From NCBI GenBank assembly GCA_001804165.1, contig MHFL01000032.1:4333-14417 (forward strand): 10,085 nucleotides of DNA. Direction: 5' to 3'. A program made the translations under genes and the position numbers. Shown here piece by piece: positions 1 to 9,661 of this stretch (positions are counted from its first letter, which is position 1; every line of letters starts with the position of its first letter). The notes under the pieces were generated by a model. The model saw nothing but the letters and a program-made list of their open reading frames with translations, did no database searches and was not told the DNA's origin. The stretch is from Omnitrophica bacterium RIFCSPLOWO2_01_FULL_45_10. Its GTDB lineage: Bacteria > Omnitrophota > Gorgyraeia > 2-01-FULL-45-10.

Positions 1-2991
1 TACTTGCCCCGATACTTCCGACAATATCGGCACAGTATACGGGTCCCACTTGACAAATATCGCGCCGCTTTCTATAGCTTTAGAGTCTTCCACCCTGATG
101 ATCGCGCCTTGAGGCACGATGTGGCGCTCGAGTTCGCGGCCCTGAGGATCGTTTATGCTCACCTGGCCGTTCCTATTCAGCACGACGAGTTCGTTCTCCT
201 TCTTGGTGCTCGCGACTCTGAGGTTATGGTATTTCACAGCGCCTTTATATTTTGATTCGATATAGGACTGCTCAACTATTCTCGAGGCTGTCCCGCCGAT
301 GTGAAATGTCCTCATTGTTAACTGTGTTCCCGGCTCACCTATCGATTGAGCGGCGATTATACCTACGGCCTCTCCAAGATCTACCATGCTGTTCGTCGCC
401 AAATTCCTACCATAGCATTTTACGCATACACCGTGGTTTGATTCGCAGGTCAAAACGCTTCTTATTCTTATTTTTTCGATGCCGGCTTCCTCTATCCTTT
501 GCGCCTTCTCTTCTGTTATCTCGGTCCCTGCCTCAATTAATATCGTATCCGTTATGACATCTACAATGTTGTCGAGCGCCACCCTTCCCACTATCCTTTC
601 GGACAATTTGACAACGGTCTCATCGCCTTCTATTATGGCGTTCACAAGTATCCCATTTAATGTCCCGCAGTCCTCAATAGTTATGATTACATCCTGCGCC
701 ACGTCAACGAGTCTTCGTGTAAGATACCCTGAATCCGCGGTCTTTAACGCGGTATCGGCTAAGCCCTTTCTGGCGCCGTGCGTTGATATGAAATATTCTA
801 GGACCGTCAGCCCTTCCCTGAAATTAGCCGTGATGGGCGTTTCGATGATTTCCCCCGAAGGTTTAGCCATCAGCCCTCTCATACCGGCCAACTGCCTTAT
901 CTGCAGTTTTGAACCTCGCGCCCCTGAGTCGGCCATCATGAATATCGGATTAAAAGGATCGAGTTCCTGAAATATGAGATCTGAGACGTCATCCGTCGTA
1001 TGGGTCCAGAGGTCTATTATCTTGTTATAGCGTTCTCTGTCCGTAATGAAGCCCTTTTTATATTGGTCCTGCACGTGCTCGACATCCCGCTTGGTGCGCT
1101 CAAGGTACTCCTTCTTCTTCTCGGGGATCAAGAGATCGTTTACCGATATCGACAACCCTGCCTTCGTCGCCTCTTCAAATCCTACCCTCTTAAAATCGTC
1201 CAGTAACTTAATGGTTGCGAGGTGCCCCTTCAATTTGTAGCAGTCGCATATGACCCTGCCCAGGCGCGATTTATTCATTACGTCATTGACGAATTCCATG
1301 CCGTCAGGAAGCAGTTGATTGAAGATGACCCTTCCGACAGTCGTCTCTATGATAGTCCCGTTCCGTTCAATCTTTATCTTCGCATGAAGGTCTGTCTCAG
1401 CGTCCTCGTATGAGACGACTACCTCGTCCGGTGAACTGAAAATCTTGCCTTCGCCTTTGGCGCCCGGCCTCTCTTTCGTCAAATAATAACAACCCAATAC
1501 GATATCCTGCGTGGGGCTCGATATGGGATGCCCGTCAGCGGGCGAAAATATATTGTTGGATGACATCATAAGGAGCCGCGCTTCCATCTGCGCCTCTATT
1601 GAAAGCGGCACATGGACCGCCATCTGATCACCGTCGAAATCCGCGTTGAATGCCGTGCAGACGAGCGGATGGACCCTTATGGCGTTGCCCTCTATGAGGA
1701 CCGGCTGAAATGCCTGTATCCCAAGCCGGTGCAGGGTCGGCGCCCTGTTGAGCATTACGGGATGATCTTTAATAACCTCGTCAAGAATATCCCAAACTTC
1801 CAACTTAGCCCTTTCCACCATCTTCTTCGCGCTCTTTATGGTGTGGACAAAGCCCTTCTCCTTAAGTTTTTTTATTATGAACGGTTCGAAAAGTTCGAGC
1901 GCCATCTTCTTAGGAAGGCCGCATTGATTAAGTTTAAGTTCCGGCCCCACGACTATGACGCTTCTGCCGGAATAATCGACGCGCTTGCCCAAAAGGTTCT
2001 GCCTGAACCGTCCCTGCTTCCCCTTCAGCATGTCGCTCAATGACTTGAGGGGCCTATTCCCGGGGCCGAGCACCGGCCTTCCGTGCCTACCGTTGTCAAA
2101 GAGCGCGTCCACTGCCTCCTGCAGCATCCTTTTTTCATTCCTGATTATTATCTCCGGCGCCTTCAATTCCATTAATTTCTTCAATCGATTGTTTCTGTTT
2201 ATCACTCGACGATACAGGTCATTCAGGTCGCTGGTGGCAAACCTGCCGCCGTCTAAGGGAACAAGCGGTCTCAAATCCGGCGGGATCACCGGGATTATGT
2301 CCAATATCATCCATTCCGGTTTGTTCTTTGAGTTCTTGAACGCGTCTATTAGCCGCAGGATTTTATTCAGTTTTTTCTGGGAGTTATCCGACTTTGATTG
2401 AGCTATCTCTTTTCTGGTCTTTTGAGTCAGTTTGTCCATGTCCAGTTCTTTCAATAAATCTTTAATCGCCTCCGCGCCCATCTTCGCGGTGAATTTCTGA
2501 CCGTGCTTCTCTTTTAGTTCCTTGTATCGTTCCTCCGGCAATAGTTCCATTTTCTTCAATAACGTATCGCCGGGTTCAGTCACCACATATTCTTCATAGT
2601 ATAAAATCTTTTCCAGGTCCCTCGCGCTTACTCCGAGGAGAGCGCCTAACCTCGATGGCATGACCTTGAAGAACCAGACGTGAGAAACAGGAGAGGCCAA
2701 TTCTATGTGTCCCATCCTTTCCCGGCGCACGCTCGAGCGCGTTACCTCAACGCCGCACCTGTCGCACACTATGCCTTTATGTTTTATCCTTTTATATTTA
2801 CCGCAATTGCACTCGTAGTCCTTAGTCGGGCCAAATATCCTCTCGCAGAATAATCCGTCCTTCTCCGGCTTCAATGTCCTGTAATTGATCGTTTCGGGCT
2901 TTTTCACTTCGCCGCGGGACCATGACTTGATCTCCTGAGGTGACGCGATCCTGATTGTTATGGCGTTAAATAGATTTACATCGTCTATCAT
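1..2991 (-). CDS. rpoC: DNA-directed RNA polymerase subunit beta' (partial, 3' end beyond window)
   Basis: Catalytic largest subunit of RNA polymerase; with RpoB it forms the active centre. The reading frame is open for 997 codons from the ATG at 2991 to the window edge. The N-terminal zinc finger has Cys61, 63, 76 and 79. The clamp coiled coil, which binds sigma, is about residues 258-300. The Mg-binding motif NADFDGDQM is at 449-457 (Asp451, 453, 455). The second zinc site is complete: Cys775, 849, 856 and 859. The trigger-loop start MRTFHIGG is at about 893-900, with His897 matching E. coli His936. After it the frame enters an SI3-type insertion (motif [14 protein letters not shown]) instead of closing the trigger loop. 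By comparison with E. coli (1407 aa) roughly 370 residues lie outside. The start is forced by an in-frame TAG two codons upstream. AAGGAG inside the rpoB end (3007-3012) lies 15 nt from the ATG, a long spacing. The gene follows rpoB after 9 nt. Confidence 0.98.
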   Translation of the reverse strand, partial: MIDDVNLFNAITIRIASPQEIKSWSRGEVKKPETINYRTLKPEKDGLFCERIFGPTKDYECNCGKYKRIKHKGIVCDRCGVEVTRSSVRRERMGHIELASPVSHVWFFKVMPSRLGALLGVSARDLEKILYYEEYVVTEPGDTLLKKMELLPEERYKELKEKHGQKFTAKMGAEAIKDLLKELDMDKLTQKTRKEIAQSKSDNSQKKLNKILRLIDAFKNSKNKPEWMILDIIPVIPPDLRPLVPLDGGRFATSDLNDLYRRVINRNNRLKKLMELKAPEIIIRNEKRMLQEAVDALFDNGRHGRPVLGPGNRPLKSLSDMLKGKQGRFRQNLLGKRVDYSGRSVIVVGPELKLNQCGLPKKMALELFEPFIIKKLKEKGFVHTIKSAKKMVERAKLEVWDILDEVIKDHPVMLNRAPTLHRLGIQAFQPVLIEGNAIRVHPLVCTAFNADFDGDQMAVHVPLSIEAQMEARLLMMSSNNIFSPADGHPISSPTQDIVLGCYYLTKERPGAKGEGKIFSSPDEVVVSYEDAETDLHAKIKIERNGTIIETTVGRVIFNQLLPDGMEFVNDVMNKSRLGRVICDCYKLKGHLATIKLLDDFKRVGFEEATKAGLSISVNDLLIPEKKKEYLERTKRDVEHVQDQYKKGFITDRERYNKIIDLWTHTTDDVSDLIFQELDPFNPIFMMADSGARGSKLQIRQLAGMRGLMAKPSGEIIETPITANFREGLTVLEYFISTHGARKGLADTALKTADSGYLTRRLVDVAQDVIITIEDCGTLNGILVNAIIEGDETVVKLSERIVGRVALDNIVDVITDTILIEAGTEITEEKAQRIEEAGIEKIRIRSVLTCESNHGVCVKCYGRNLATNSMVDLGEAVGIIAAQSIGEPGTQLTMRTFHIGGTASRIVEQSYIESKYKGAVKYHNLRVASTKKENELVVLNRNGQVSINDPQGRELERHIVPQGAIIRVEDSKAIESGAIFVKWDPYTVPILSEVSGQV

Positions 2992-3000
2992 GGGTATCTA

Positions 3001-6000
3001 TTATTTCTCCTTCGGATTCTTTCTCTCCAACTCTATATCGAGGCATAGACTCTGCAGTTCCTTGACCAGGACATTGAATGATTCAGGCGTACCGCATTGA
3101 AGTTTATTGTCCCCTTTTACTATCGCCTCGTATATGCGGGTCCTGCCCAATACGTCGTCGGACTTGACGGTAAGAAGTTCCTGCAGCGTAAAGGCCGCGC
3201 CGTACGCCTCGAGCGCCCAGACCTCCATCTCGCCGAACCTCTGTCCGCCGAACTGCGCCTTGCCTCCGAGAGGCTGCTGGGTCACAAGCGAATACGGCCC
3301 AATCGAGCGCGCGTGTATCTTATCATCGACAAGGTGCGCCAGTTTCATCATGTAGATATATCCAACCGCGACTTTCTGATCAAATGGTCTTCCGGTAAGG
3401 CCGTCGCGAAGCGTGACCTTCCCGTCAAGAGGCAATCCCGCCTTTTTCATCTCTTCCTTTATCTCTTTTTCCGTAGCGCCGTCAAAGACCGGGCTCGACA
3501 CGTAGAATCCAAGTATTTTGGCGGCCCATCCCAAATGCGTCTCAAGTAGCTGGCCGACGTTCATGCGGCTCGGCACGCCGAGAGGATTCAAGACAATCTC
3601 GACTGGTGTGCCGTCGTCAAGGAACGGCATATCTTCTTCAGGAAGAATCTTTGCCACAACTCCCTTATTTCCGTGACGTCCCGCCATCTTATCGCCCACG
3701 GATATTTTCTTCTTGCTGGCCACGTAAACCTTCACCTTTTTCAGGACACCGGGCGGAAGTTCGTCGCCTCTCTTAACCCTGTCAATCTCTCTTTCAAGTT
3801 CGAAACTCAACTCTTCTATCTGGCTGTCCAAAAGCCTGGATATCCTCGAAACCTCCTGCTCCAATGTCGGATTATTTATCTTTATATTCTCAAGGTCGCC
3901 TTTCTCTACGATCCTCTTCAGGTCTTTTAACCTCACGGTTCTGCCTTGAGCTATAAGCGCCCTGCCGGACTCCAGATCGAGTATGCCTGCCGCGAGTTTC
4001 TGGCCGACCAGCAATTTATGCAGTTTCTTGTATTTTTCCTCCTTGACCTTATCGATCTGAGTTTCATATGACTCTTCGATGGCCCTGATCTCTTTCGATT
4101 CCTGCGTGCGCTCTTCTCTTGTCTTCGAGCGCGCCTCTCTGCGTGAAAATACCATCACATCGACCACTATTCCTTCGACGCCCGGCGAGGCAATGAGAGA
4201 ACTGTCCCTCACATCCCCCGCCTTCTCCCCAAATATAGCGCGCAGGAGTTTTTCTTCGGGCGACAGTTCCGTCTCAGACTTCGGCGTCACCTTACCGACT
4301 AATATATCACCGGGCTCTACCTCCGCGCCTACCCTTATTATGCCGGTCTCATCAAGATTCCTCAGAGCCTCTTCGCTGACATTTGGTATGTCCCGGGTAA
4401 TTTCCTCATTGCCCAACCGCGTGTCTCTGGCCTCAAGCTCAAATTCTTCTATGTGAACCGAAGTATATTTGTCTTCAGCCACCAATTTTTCATTTATCAG
4501 AATCGCGTCTTCAAAGTTGTATCCCCTCCACGGCATGAACGCAACCAACACGTTCTTACCCAGCGCCAGTTCTCCGCCATTTGTCCCGGCGCCGTCAGCG
4601 ATTATCTCGCCTGCCCTTACCTTTTGACCCACCTTTACCATCGGGCGTTGATTTACGCATGTGTTCGCGTTCGATCTTTCGAACTTACTTAAAACGTAGG
4701 TCTCGCCGCTTATGACTATCTCATTGGAATCTACGCTTGTTACCGTTCCTGATTCTTTGGCTACAACAACAGCGCCTGAATCTTTCGCTGTCCTGTACTC
4801 AGTGCCTGTGCCTATCAAAGGTGCCTCAGTGTATAAAAGCGGAACCGCCTGCCTCTGCATGTTGGAACCCATGAGCGCCCTATTGGCGTCGTCGTGCTCT
4901 AAAAACGGTATGAGACATGCCGCGACACTCACGAGTTGTCTCGGAGAGACATCCATATACTGAACCTCTTTGGGCCTTGCCTGAATCAGGTCATTCTTGA
5001 ACCTGCAAAATACTCTATCTTCAACAAAATTGCCTTTTGAATCTATCTTGGCGTTCGCCTGCGCTATTATGTACATATCTTCGATATCGGCCGTCAAGTA
5101 GTCAATCTTATCGGTTACCCTGCCGTTATCCACCTTCCTGTAAGGTGTCTCAATAAAACCAAATTCGTTAATCTTGGCGTATGTGCTCAACGAAGCTATC
5201 AACCCGATATTAGGACCTTCGGGAGTTTCTATAGGGCACATCCTCCCATAGTGTGAATAATGGACGTCACGCACTTCGAACCCGGCGCGCTCGCGGTTCA
5301 AGCCGCCTGGCCCAAGAGCGCTCAATCGGCGTTTGTGGGTCAATTCGGCCAGTGGATTCGTTTGGTCCATAAATTGAGATAACTGGCTTCTGCCGAAGAA
5401 ATCGCGTATAACACCGGATACGAGTTTTGCGTTGATGAGATTGTGAGGCATTACATTGGCTAAGTCATAAATATTCATCCTCTCTCTGGCTGACCTTTCT
5501 ACCCTCACAAGGCCTATTCGCACCTGATTCAGCAGAAGTTCGCCTACACATCGTATGCGCCTGTTCCCCAAATGGTCTATGTCGTCAGTATCCCGTTCCC
5601 CGTTCTTTACGGCGATGAGCGCCTGTATCACCTGAATGAGCGTCTGGGGATCTAGCAGTCTATCTTCTAGCGGATGTTTCATATTCAATTTTCTATTCAA
5701 CATGTAACGGCCGACAGGCCCAAGATCGTATCTCTTGGCGTCGAAAAAGAGCCTGTTTACGAGATTTGCGCTCGATTCCACTGTCGGCGGATCGCCGGGA
5801 CGGAGCTTCCTGTATATATCCATCATCGCGTCTTCTTTTGTCTTTGTATGGTCCTTCCTCAGCGTGTTCAATATCTCAAGGTTAGCCTTGACCAGGACCT
5901 CTATGCGCCTTACAGAAGATTTCCATATGGCTTCCACTTTCTCTTTCGTTAACTTTTCGTACTTACCTATAATAACCACGTTGGTTTCTTTGTCGATTAT

Positions 6001-6702
6001 GTCTTTTGCGGTAAGGGCTCCAATTAAACGCTCAATCTGGGAAGACCTTGTTATTTCATGCGCCTCTGTGCCGCAAAAGGCGTTCGTTATCTCTTCATCG
6101 TTAGAATAGCCAAATACTCTTAAAAGGGCAGAGGCCAAAAACTTTCTTTTTCTGTCAACATATACATGTAAAACATCGCTGATGTCGCATTCGAACTCTA
6201 CCCATGCCCCCCTATAGGGTATTATTCGCGCCGTATAGACATTCTTGCCGGAGGGATGAGGTTCCGACTCAAAAGATATTCCCGGAGAGCGGTGAAGTTG
6301 GCTCACGACGACCCTTTCGTCTCCATTGACAATGAACGTCCCTGTATCGGTCATGAGGGGAATATCGCCTAAATAAACGTCCTCCTCTTTCGTCACTTTC
6401 TTCGATTTCAGCCGCATCATGACGCGAAGTGACCCGGCATAACTCATGCCCCTCTTCCTGCACTCGGATAAATCGTACTTAGGCTTTCCGATGCTGTAGT
6501 TTATGTACTCCAGTTTATATTCTCCATCGGGCGTCTCTATGGGGAATATCTCTCTGAACGCGGACTCTAGGCCGGAGTTCTTACGCTTCGCCTTAGGAAC
6601 GTCTTGCTGGAGAAACTCCCTGTACGAATTAAGCTGGATCTCTAATAGATTAGGAAGTTCGTAACACTCCTCTATCCGTGCGTAACTCTTGCGTTTTATC
6701 AC
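3001..6702 (-). CDS. rpoB: DNA-directed RNA polymerase subunit beta
   Basis: Second-largest RNA polymerase subunit, 1233 aa, between B. subtilis (about 1193) and E. coli (1342) in length. The start is GTG at 6702, with GGAG 7 nt upstream. The fork loop and rifampicin pocket span residues 437-463 ([15 protein letters not shown] onward). Asp446, His456 and Ser461 match E. coli Asp516, His526 and Ser531, so a rifampicin-sensitive pocket is expected. Ala452 replaces E. coli Ser522, as in B. subtilis. [18 protein letters not shown] and [13 protein letters not shown] follow. The active-site motif [12 protein letters not shown] at 1003-1014 has Lys1005 and Lys1013 (E. coli 1065, 1073). Residues about 853-980 form a charged, coiled-coil-like insertion resembling E. 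coli SI2. The C-terminus carries [24 protein letters not shown] (about 1146-1169), the beta end that packs against beta'. It ends TAA followed directly by TAG. Identity is certain. Confidence 0.99.
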   Translation of the reverse strand: MIKRKSYARIEECYELPNLLEIQLNSYREFLQQDVPKAKRKNSGLESAFREIFPIETPDGEYKLEYINYSIGKPKYDLSECRKRGMSYAGSLRVMMRLKSKKVTKEEDVYLGDIPLMTDTGTFIVNGDERVVVSQLHRSPGISFESEPHPSGKNVYTARIIPYRGAWVEFECDISDVLHVYVDRKRKFLASALLRVFGYSNDEEITNAFCGTEAHEITRSSQIERLIGALTAKDIIDKETNVVIIGKYEKLTKEKVEAIWKSSVRRIEVLVKANLEILNTLRKDHTKTKEDAMMDIYRKLRPGDPPTVESSANLVNRLFFDAKRYDLGPVGRYMLNRKLNMKHPLEDRLLDPQTLIQVIQALIAVKNGERDTDDIDHLGNRRIRCVGELLLNQVRIGLVRVERSARERMNIYDLANVMPHNLINAKLVSGVIRDFFGRSQLSQFMDQTNPLAELTHKRRLSALGPGGLNRERAGFEVRDVHYSHYGRMCPIETPEGPNIGLIASLSTYAKINEFGFIETPYRKVDNGRVTDKIDYLTADIEDMYIIAQANAKIDSKGNFVEDRVFCRFKNDLIQARPKEVQYMDVSPRQLVSVAACLIPFLEHDDANRALMGSNMQRQAVPLLYTEAPLIGTGTEYRTAKDSGAVVVAKESGTVTSVDSNEIVISGETYVLSKFERSNANTCVNQRPMVKVGQKVRAGEIIADGAGTNGGELALGKNVLVAFMPWRGYNFEDAILINEKLVAEDKYTSVHIEEFELEARDTRLGNEEITRDIPNVSEEALRNLDETGIIRVGAEVEPGDILVGKVTPKSETELSPEEKLLRAIFGEKAGDVRDSSLIASPGVEGIVVDVMVFSRREARSKTREERTQESKEIRAIEESYETQIDKVKEEKYKKLHKLLVGQKLAAGILDLESGRALIAQGRTVRLKDLKRIVEKGDLENIKINNPTLEQEVSRISRLLDSQIEELSFELEREIDRVKRGDELPPGVLKKVKVYVASKKKISVGDKMAGRHGNKGVVAKILPEEDMPFLDDGTPVEIVLNPLGVPSRMNVGQLLETHLGWAAKILGFYVSSPVFDGATEKEIKEEMKKAGLPLDGKVTLRDGLTGRPFDQKVAVGYIYMMKLAHLVDDKIHARSIGPYSLVTQQPLGGKAQFGGQRFGEMEVWALEAYGAAFTLQELLTVKSDDVLGRTRIYEAIVKGDNKLQCGTPESFNVLVKELQSLCLDIELERKNPKEK

Positions 6703-6704
6703 TG

Positions 6705-6784
6705 TCTAACTCCATTCTCGTAAATCGTATATCGCATATCGTAAATCGTACGATGTACGAAGGACGATATACGATGCACGAAAC
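6705..6784 (-). repeat. Dispersed imperfect palindrome, copy 1 (rplL-rpoB spacer)
   Basis: This A+T-rich element fills nearly the whole rplL-rpoB gap. Arms 6718-6735 and 6764-6781 are complementary at 15 of 18 positions around a 28-nt loop. The loop contains the perfect palindrome ATCGTACGAT (6745-6754). It shares a 17-mer (6718-6734, TCGTAAATCGTATATCG) and a 12-mer (6756-6767, TACGAAGGACGA) with the copy at 9669-9746 on the opposite strand. Read in the same orientation, both copies also start GTTTCGT and end with TTACGAGA, two bases, then GGAGTTA. No U-tract follows on the transcribed strand, so it does not look like an intrinsic terminator. Function is unknown: RNA processing, attenuation or a passive mobile repeat are all possible. 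Confidence 0.85.
6710..6713 (-). promoter_or_regulatory. Ribosome binding site GGAG deciding the rpoB GTG start
   Basis: GGAG on the coding strand sits 7 nt before the GTG at 6702 and supports that codon as the start. An ATG immediately upstream overlaps this GGAG but is in another frame. The site lies at the very end of the palindromic repeat 6705-6784, so the repeat or its insertion context contributes the translation signal. Confidence 0.75.
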
Positions 6785-6791
6785 ATCTGTC

Positions 6792-7199
6792 CTACTTCAA
6801 CTCGACTTTCCCACCCGCGGCCTCGAGCGACTTCTTAATTTTATCTGCCTCTTCCTTTGTCGCGCCTTCCTTTACAGTCTTAGGGCTTGAGTCGACGAGG
6901 TCTTTTGCCTCCTTTAACCCAAGGTTCGTCAAAGCGCGCAGTTCTTTTATAACCTGTATCTTGTTGGTCCCGGCGCTGGCCAGCACGACCGTGAATGTGC
7001 TCTTCTCCTCTTGAGGCGCCGCCTGCCCTGCGCCTGGAGCGGCTACTTGGACTGCTGCCGGCCCTTGAGCCTGAACACCAAATTTCTCTTCAAGCGCCTT
7101 GACAAGGTCCGCGAGCTCAAGCACTGTCATGGACTCTATCGATTCCATGATATTCTTCATCTTGTCCGTTATCTCCACCTTTGTCTCTTTTGTTTCCAT
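6792..7199 (-). CDS. rplL: 50S ribosomal protein L7/L12
   Basis: Stalk protein that binds L10 as dimers and recruits and stimulates translational GTPases such as EF-Tu and EF-G; 135 aa (E. coli 121). An N-terminal dimerisation domain (to about residue 42, including [16 protein letters not shown]) is followed by an Ala/Gly/Pro/Gln hinge (43-66) and the globular C-terminal domain (67-135). The factor-binding helix region [24 protein letters not shown] is at about 79-102. The N-terminus is about 9 residues longer than in E. coli and the hinge about 5 longer. I chose the ATG at 7199 because GAGAGG (7207-7212) lies 7 nt upstream. The open frame reaches further up to 7256 but would then overlap rplJ. 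The gene starts 20 nt after the rplJ stop and ends TAG. The following spacer is the palindromic repeat, not a terminator. Confidence 0.97.
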   Translation of the reverse strand: METKETKVEITDKMKNIMESIESMTVLELADLVKALEEKFGVQAQGPAAVQVAAPGAGQAAPQEEKSTFTVVLASAGTNKIQVIKELRALTNLGLKEAKDLVDSSPKTVKEGATKEEADKIKKSLEAAGGKVELK

Positions 7200-7219
7200 C
7201 TTTATTCCTCTCTTTCTCT

Positions 7220-7753
7220 TTAAGTCTTCTTTACCGCCTTTATTGCTTCTATGCAATAGACAAATTTTCTTAAGATACCTCCAAGTGTGTTAACGAATCC
7301 CGTTATCGGTGATTTAACACCTGCAACAACGCGCGCCAACATATAATTTTTTGAAGGTATCGCCGCGAGCACCCCTACCGATTCCGAGCTCACGAGCCGT
7401 CCCTCCAAGATGCCGCCCTTTATTTTAAAATTAGCGTTTTCTTTGGCAAAAGACGCGAGAGTCTTGCAGGCGCTAATAAGGTCCTGGCCTAAGAACGATA
7501 CGCCCGTGCCGCCTTCTACCGCTTTAGACAGTTCAAGCAATTTTAATTTGTCAAAGACCGCGCTAAGTATGGAATTTTTGACAACGATATATTGCGATGA
7601 CGAGCTTTTCAAATTTTTCCGAAGCTGCTCCAGACGCGAAACGTCCGTGCCCATATAACCGGTTATGACGAAGTCCGGATGGTCATGTAAATGATTTTCC
7701 AACTCCTTCGCCATCCGCTCCTTGCACTGCCTTCCTAATTTCTCCTGCTTCAT
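7220..7753 (-). CDS. rplJ: 50S ribosomal protein L10
   Basis: Base of the ribosomal stalk: the N-terminal domain binds 23S rRNA beside L11 and the C-terminal helix carries L7/L12 dimers. It has 177 aa, within the usual 165-180. The N-terminal alpha/beta domain includes the segment [13 protein letters not shown] (39-51), the strand [13 protein letters not shown] (55-67) and the GGTGVSFL segment (81-88). The C-terminal helical region is about 137-177. The ATG at 7753 has only a weak GAGAG-type ribosome binding site. An inner ATG (codon 14) has AAGGAG only 3 nt away, which is too close. The outer start also gives the family's normal N-terminal length. It lies 21 nt after rplA, and rplL follows as usual. 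The short upstream gap leaves little room for an E. coli-style intergenic L10 leader. Confidence 0.96.
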   Translation of the reverse strand: MKQEKLGRQCKERMAKELENHLHDHPDFVITGYMGTDVSRLEQLRKNLKSSSSQYIVVKNSILSAVFDKLKLLELSKAVEGGTGVSFLGQDLISACKTLASFAKENANFKIKGGILEGRLVSSESVGVLAAIPSKNYMLARVVAGVKSPITGFVNTLGGILRKFVYCIEAIKAVKKT

Positions 7754-7774
7754 GATCAGCTCTCGTGCCTTATG

Positions 7775-8476
7775 TTATCTAAATTCTCCGATATCCAGTT
7801 TTATGCCGGGCCCCATACTCGAGGATATGTATAATGATTTCACGTGTTGACCCCTGAGCGATGACCCTTGGGGATTCGAAGCCATTACAGCGTCAATTAA
7901 CGCTAAGGCATTAGCGATGAGCGCCTCTTCCGAAAAAGAGAGTTTACCCACCGCCGCGTGTATGCCGCCTTGTTTGTCCATCTTGAACTCTATCTTTCCC
8001 GCCTTCACTTCATTTATCGCTTTTTTAGTGTCTTGGGTGACGGTTCCTGATTTCGGGTTCGGCATTAACCCTCTAGGACCCAGGATCTTACCAAGTTTTG
8101 CTAGATCCTTCATCATGTCAGGGGTCGCTATAGCTACGTCGAAATCGACCCAGCCGGACTGAACCTTGGCGATTAGGTCCTCCGCGCCAACGTACTCAGC
8201 GCCTGATTCCTTTGCCCTCTTCTCTTCCTCGCCTTTACAGAAGACGGCAACCCTGACTGTCTTGCCGGTCCCGTGAGGCAATGCTACGGTCCCTCTGATA
8301 GAGGCGTTCTTTTCCTGCTTTGGGTCAACTCTTAGCGCGGCTGAAATCTCAATCGACTCATCGAATTTCAATTTGGGCGCTTTCTTCAATACGGCTATCG
8401 CTTCCTTCAGACGGTATGTCTTCGTGTAGTCGCACAGCGCTTGAACCGTCTTCATTCTTTTCGATAGGGTTTTCAT
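7775..8476 (-). CDS. rplA: 50S ribosomal protein L1
   Basis: Protein of the mobile L1 stalk near the ribosomal E site; in many bacteria it also represses its own operon by binding mRNA. It has 233 aa (E. coli 234). Diagnostic segments are [20 protein letters not shown] (60-79), domain [12 protein letters not shown] (113-122) and the L1 signature [16 protein letters not shown] (132-147). The rRNA-contacting C-terminal part [10 protein letters not shown] (177-186) to [15 protein letters not shown] (214-228) returns to domain I. The ATG at 8476 overlaps the rplK TGA as ATGA. GGAAGG (8486-8491) lies 9 nt upstream inside the rplK end. The overlap suggests translational coupling, which would keep L11 and L1 equimolar. 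Identity is certain. Confidence 0.98.
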   Translation of the reverse strand: MKTLSKRMKTVQALCDYTKTYRLKEAIAVLKKAPKLKFDESIEISAALRVDPKQEKNASIRGTVALPHGTGKTVRVAVFCKGEEEKRAKESGAEYVGAEDLIAKVQSGWVDFDVAIATPDMMKDLAKLGKILGPRGLMPNPKSGTVTQDTKKAINEVKAGKIEFKMDKQGGIHAAVGKLSFSEEALIANALALIDAVMASNPQGSSLRGQHVKSLYISSSMGPGIKLDIGEFR

Positions 8477-8916
8477 GCCTTTAAACCTTCCGAATCCGAC
8501 ACATCTATTCCCATGCTTCGGGCGGTTCCCTTAATTATGGCGATCGCCTTTTCTAATGTAGGCGCGTTCAAGTCTTTCATCTTCATATTCGCTATCTCTT
8601 TTAGCTGTTCCAATGTCACTTTGCCAACCTTTTCCTTATTCGGCGTCCCGCTTGCCTTGGCTATGCCGCAGGCGCGTTTCAATAGAACGGAGGCCGGAGG
8701 CGTCTTTATAACAAAGGTGAATGTCCTGTCCTCGTACGCGGTTATTACGACAGGCAATGTCAGGCCTTCCTGTCCCTTGCTCCTCTCATTGAACGATTTA
8801 CAAAATTCCATGATACTCAGCCCATGCTGGCCCAATGCGGGGCCTACGGGCGGCGCGGGATTCGCGCTTCCTGCGGGACAGTACAACTTTATGATTGCTT
8901 TTATTTTCTTTGCCAT
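8473..8916 (-). CDS. rplK: 50S ribosomal protein L11
   Basis: Binds the GTPase-associated region of 23S rRNA with L10, at the site of thiostrepton action and RelA-dependent stringent response signalling. It has 147 aa (E. coli 142). The N-terminal domain has the proline-rich [15 protein letters not shown] (19-33), which contacts thiopeptides and release or elongation factors. The C-terminal rRNA-binding domain is about 75-141, with [11 protein letters not shown] (127-137), followed by a few extra residues (DSEGLKA). The ATG at 8916 is 7 nt after the nusG stop. I see no good Shine-Dalgarno sequence there, so reinitiation by ribosomes leaving nusG is plausible. Its stop codon overlaps the rplA start. 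Confidence 0.98.
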   Translation of the reverse strand: MAKKIKAIIKLYCPAGSANPAPPVGPALGQHGLSIMEFCKSFNERSKGQEGLTLPVVITAYEDRTFTFVIKTPPASVLLKRACGIAKASGTPNKEKVGKVTLEQLKEIANMKMKDLNAPTLEKAIAIIKGTARSMGIDVSDSEGLKA

Positions 8917-8923
8917 TGTTTTA

Positions 8924-9460
8924 TCAGACTTTTTCTACCTGCCAGGTTTCGAGCTCCACGGGCGTTGCCCTTCCGAATATGGATATGGTGACTTTGACTT
9001 TGCCTTTTTGTGGGTTCACCTCTTCTATCGTGCCGCTGAAGTTAGTGAACGGCCCTTCGGTCACTCGCACGCCCTCGCCTTTCTCGAACACGACCTTCGG
9101 CGTCGGTTTTTCCTGCGCCTCGCGGGCCTGCCTTAGTATTGTCTCTATTTCCTCTTCTTTGAGAGGAAGCGGCTTTGAGCCGGCTCCTACGAATCCTGTC
9201 ACGCCGGGTATCGATTTTATCAGGTACCAATTTTCATCGTTCAGTTCCATTTCTACTAATATATATCCCGGAAAAAATTTACGCTGGGATATGCGCTTCT
9301 TCCCTGCCTTGACCTCTGACACCTGCTCAATGGGCACGAGAACCTGCGCAACCGTCTCTTTCACAAGCCCTGTCTTAATCTTCGCTTCCAGCGCCGTCTT
9401 CACTCTATCCTCGAATCCTGTCTGAGTGTGAATTACGTACCACCGTTTTGCCATTGTCAT
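8924..9460 (-). CDS. nusG: Transcription elongation and termination factor NusG
   Basis: Universal RNA polymerase elongation factor that bridges the clamp and protrusion, and links to Rho or ribosomal protein S10 (uS10). It has 178 aa from the first ATG (E. coli 181). The NGN domain covers about 5-115, with [16 protein letters not shown] (5-20) and [16 protein letters not shown] (60-75). The KOW domain covers about 125-178, with [16 protein letters not shown] (123-138) and [19 protein letters not shown] (160-178). The start is ambiguous: ATG at 9460 or at 9454 (MTMAKRW or MAKRW). Neither has a strong ribosome binding site. A minimal TAAG lies 6 nt before the second, and MAKRW-type starts are common, so 9454 is a fair alternative. 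The gene is 9 nt after secE, the usual secE-nusG pair. Confidence 0.97.
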   Translation of the reverse strand: MTMAKRWYVIHTQTGFEDRVKTALEAKIKTGLVKETVAQVLVPIEQVSEVKAGKKRISQRKFFPGYILVEMELNDENWYLIKSIPGVTGFVGAGSKPLPLKEEEIETILRQAREAQEKPTPKVVFEKGEGVRVTEGPFTNFSGTIEEVNPQKGKVKVTISIFGRATPVELETWQVEKV

Positions 9461-9469
9461 CTTAATCTT

Positions 9470-9661
9470 TTATAGTCTTGTCATTATAATGTTGACGATC
9501 TTTGACAACAGAAGATCGCAAACACCTATGAATGCCGAAAGTATCGCCAAGGATACAAGCACTACTATAGTTGAATCTATCAGTTCGTTCCGCGAAGGCC
9601 ACGATACCTTCACCATCTCCAGTTTTATATCTTTAAAGAAATTCTTAAATTTGTTCGGCAT
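9470..9661 (-). CDS. secE: Preprotein translocase subunit SecE
   Basis: Small essential subunit of the SecYEG channel in the cytoplasmic membrane; it clamps the two halves of SecY. It has 63 aa, the short single-span form found in most bacteria (E. coli has three spans, 127 aa). A cytosolic amphipathic helix (1-27) carries the conserved VKVSWPSRNEL (17-27). One hydrophobic membrane segment (about 31-58) follows, and the short tail NIIMTRL. The ATG at 9661 has AGAG 6 nt upstream (9668-9671) and GGAG further up (9676-9679). Position before nusG supports the call. It lies downstream of tRNA-Trp with a palindromic repeat between them. Confidence 0.95.
   Translation of the reverse strand: MPNKFKNFFKDIKLEMVKVSWPSRNELIDSTIVVLVSLAILSAFIGVCDLLLSKIVNIIMTRL

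Noticed and set aside
479..970. Open frame of 163 codons on the plus strand
   Set aside because: It is antisense to the trigger-loop and zinc-finger part of rpoC. The serine-rich, low-complexity product is typical of a shadow frame.
3097..3549. Open frame of 150 codons on the plus strand
   Set aside because: It is antisense to the conserved C-terminal third of rpoB, with no family resemblance and no supporting ribosome binding site.
5320..5395. Natural rifampicin resistance from Ala452 in place of E. coli Ser522
   Set aside because: B. subtilis and many rifampicin-sensitive bacteria carry Ala here, and the key Asp446, His456 and Ser461 are all conserved.
6705..6784. Palindromic spacer as an intrinsic terminator
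   Set aside because: The stem is A+T-rich and no U-tract follows it in the direction of transcription; the essential rpoB gene lies directly downstream.
6705..6784. Short repeated units as a CRISPR array
   Set aside because: The units are 7-17 nt, irregular and without uniform spacers, and there are no cas genes nearby.
8513..9136. Open frame of 207 codons on the plus strand
   Set aside because: It lies antisense to rplK and nusG, both unmistakable, and its protein has no recognisable features. It is a shadow of the opposite-strand codon pattern.
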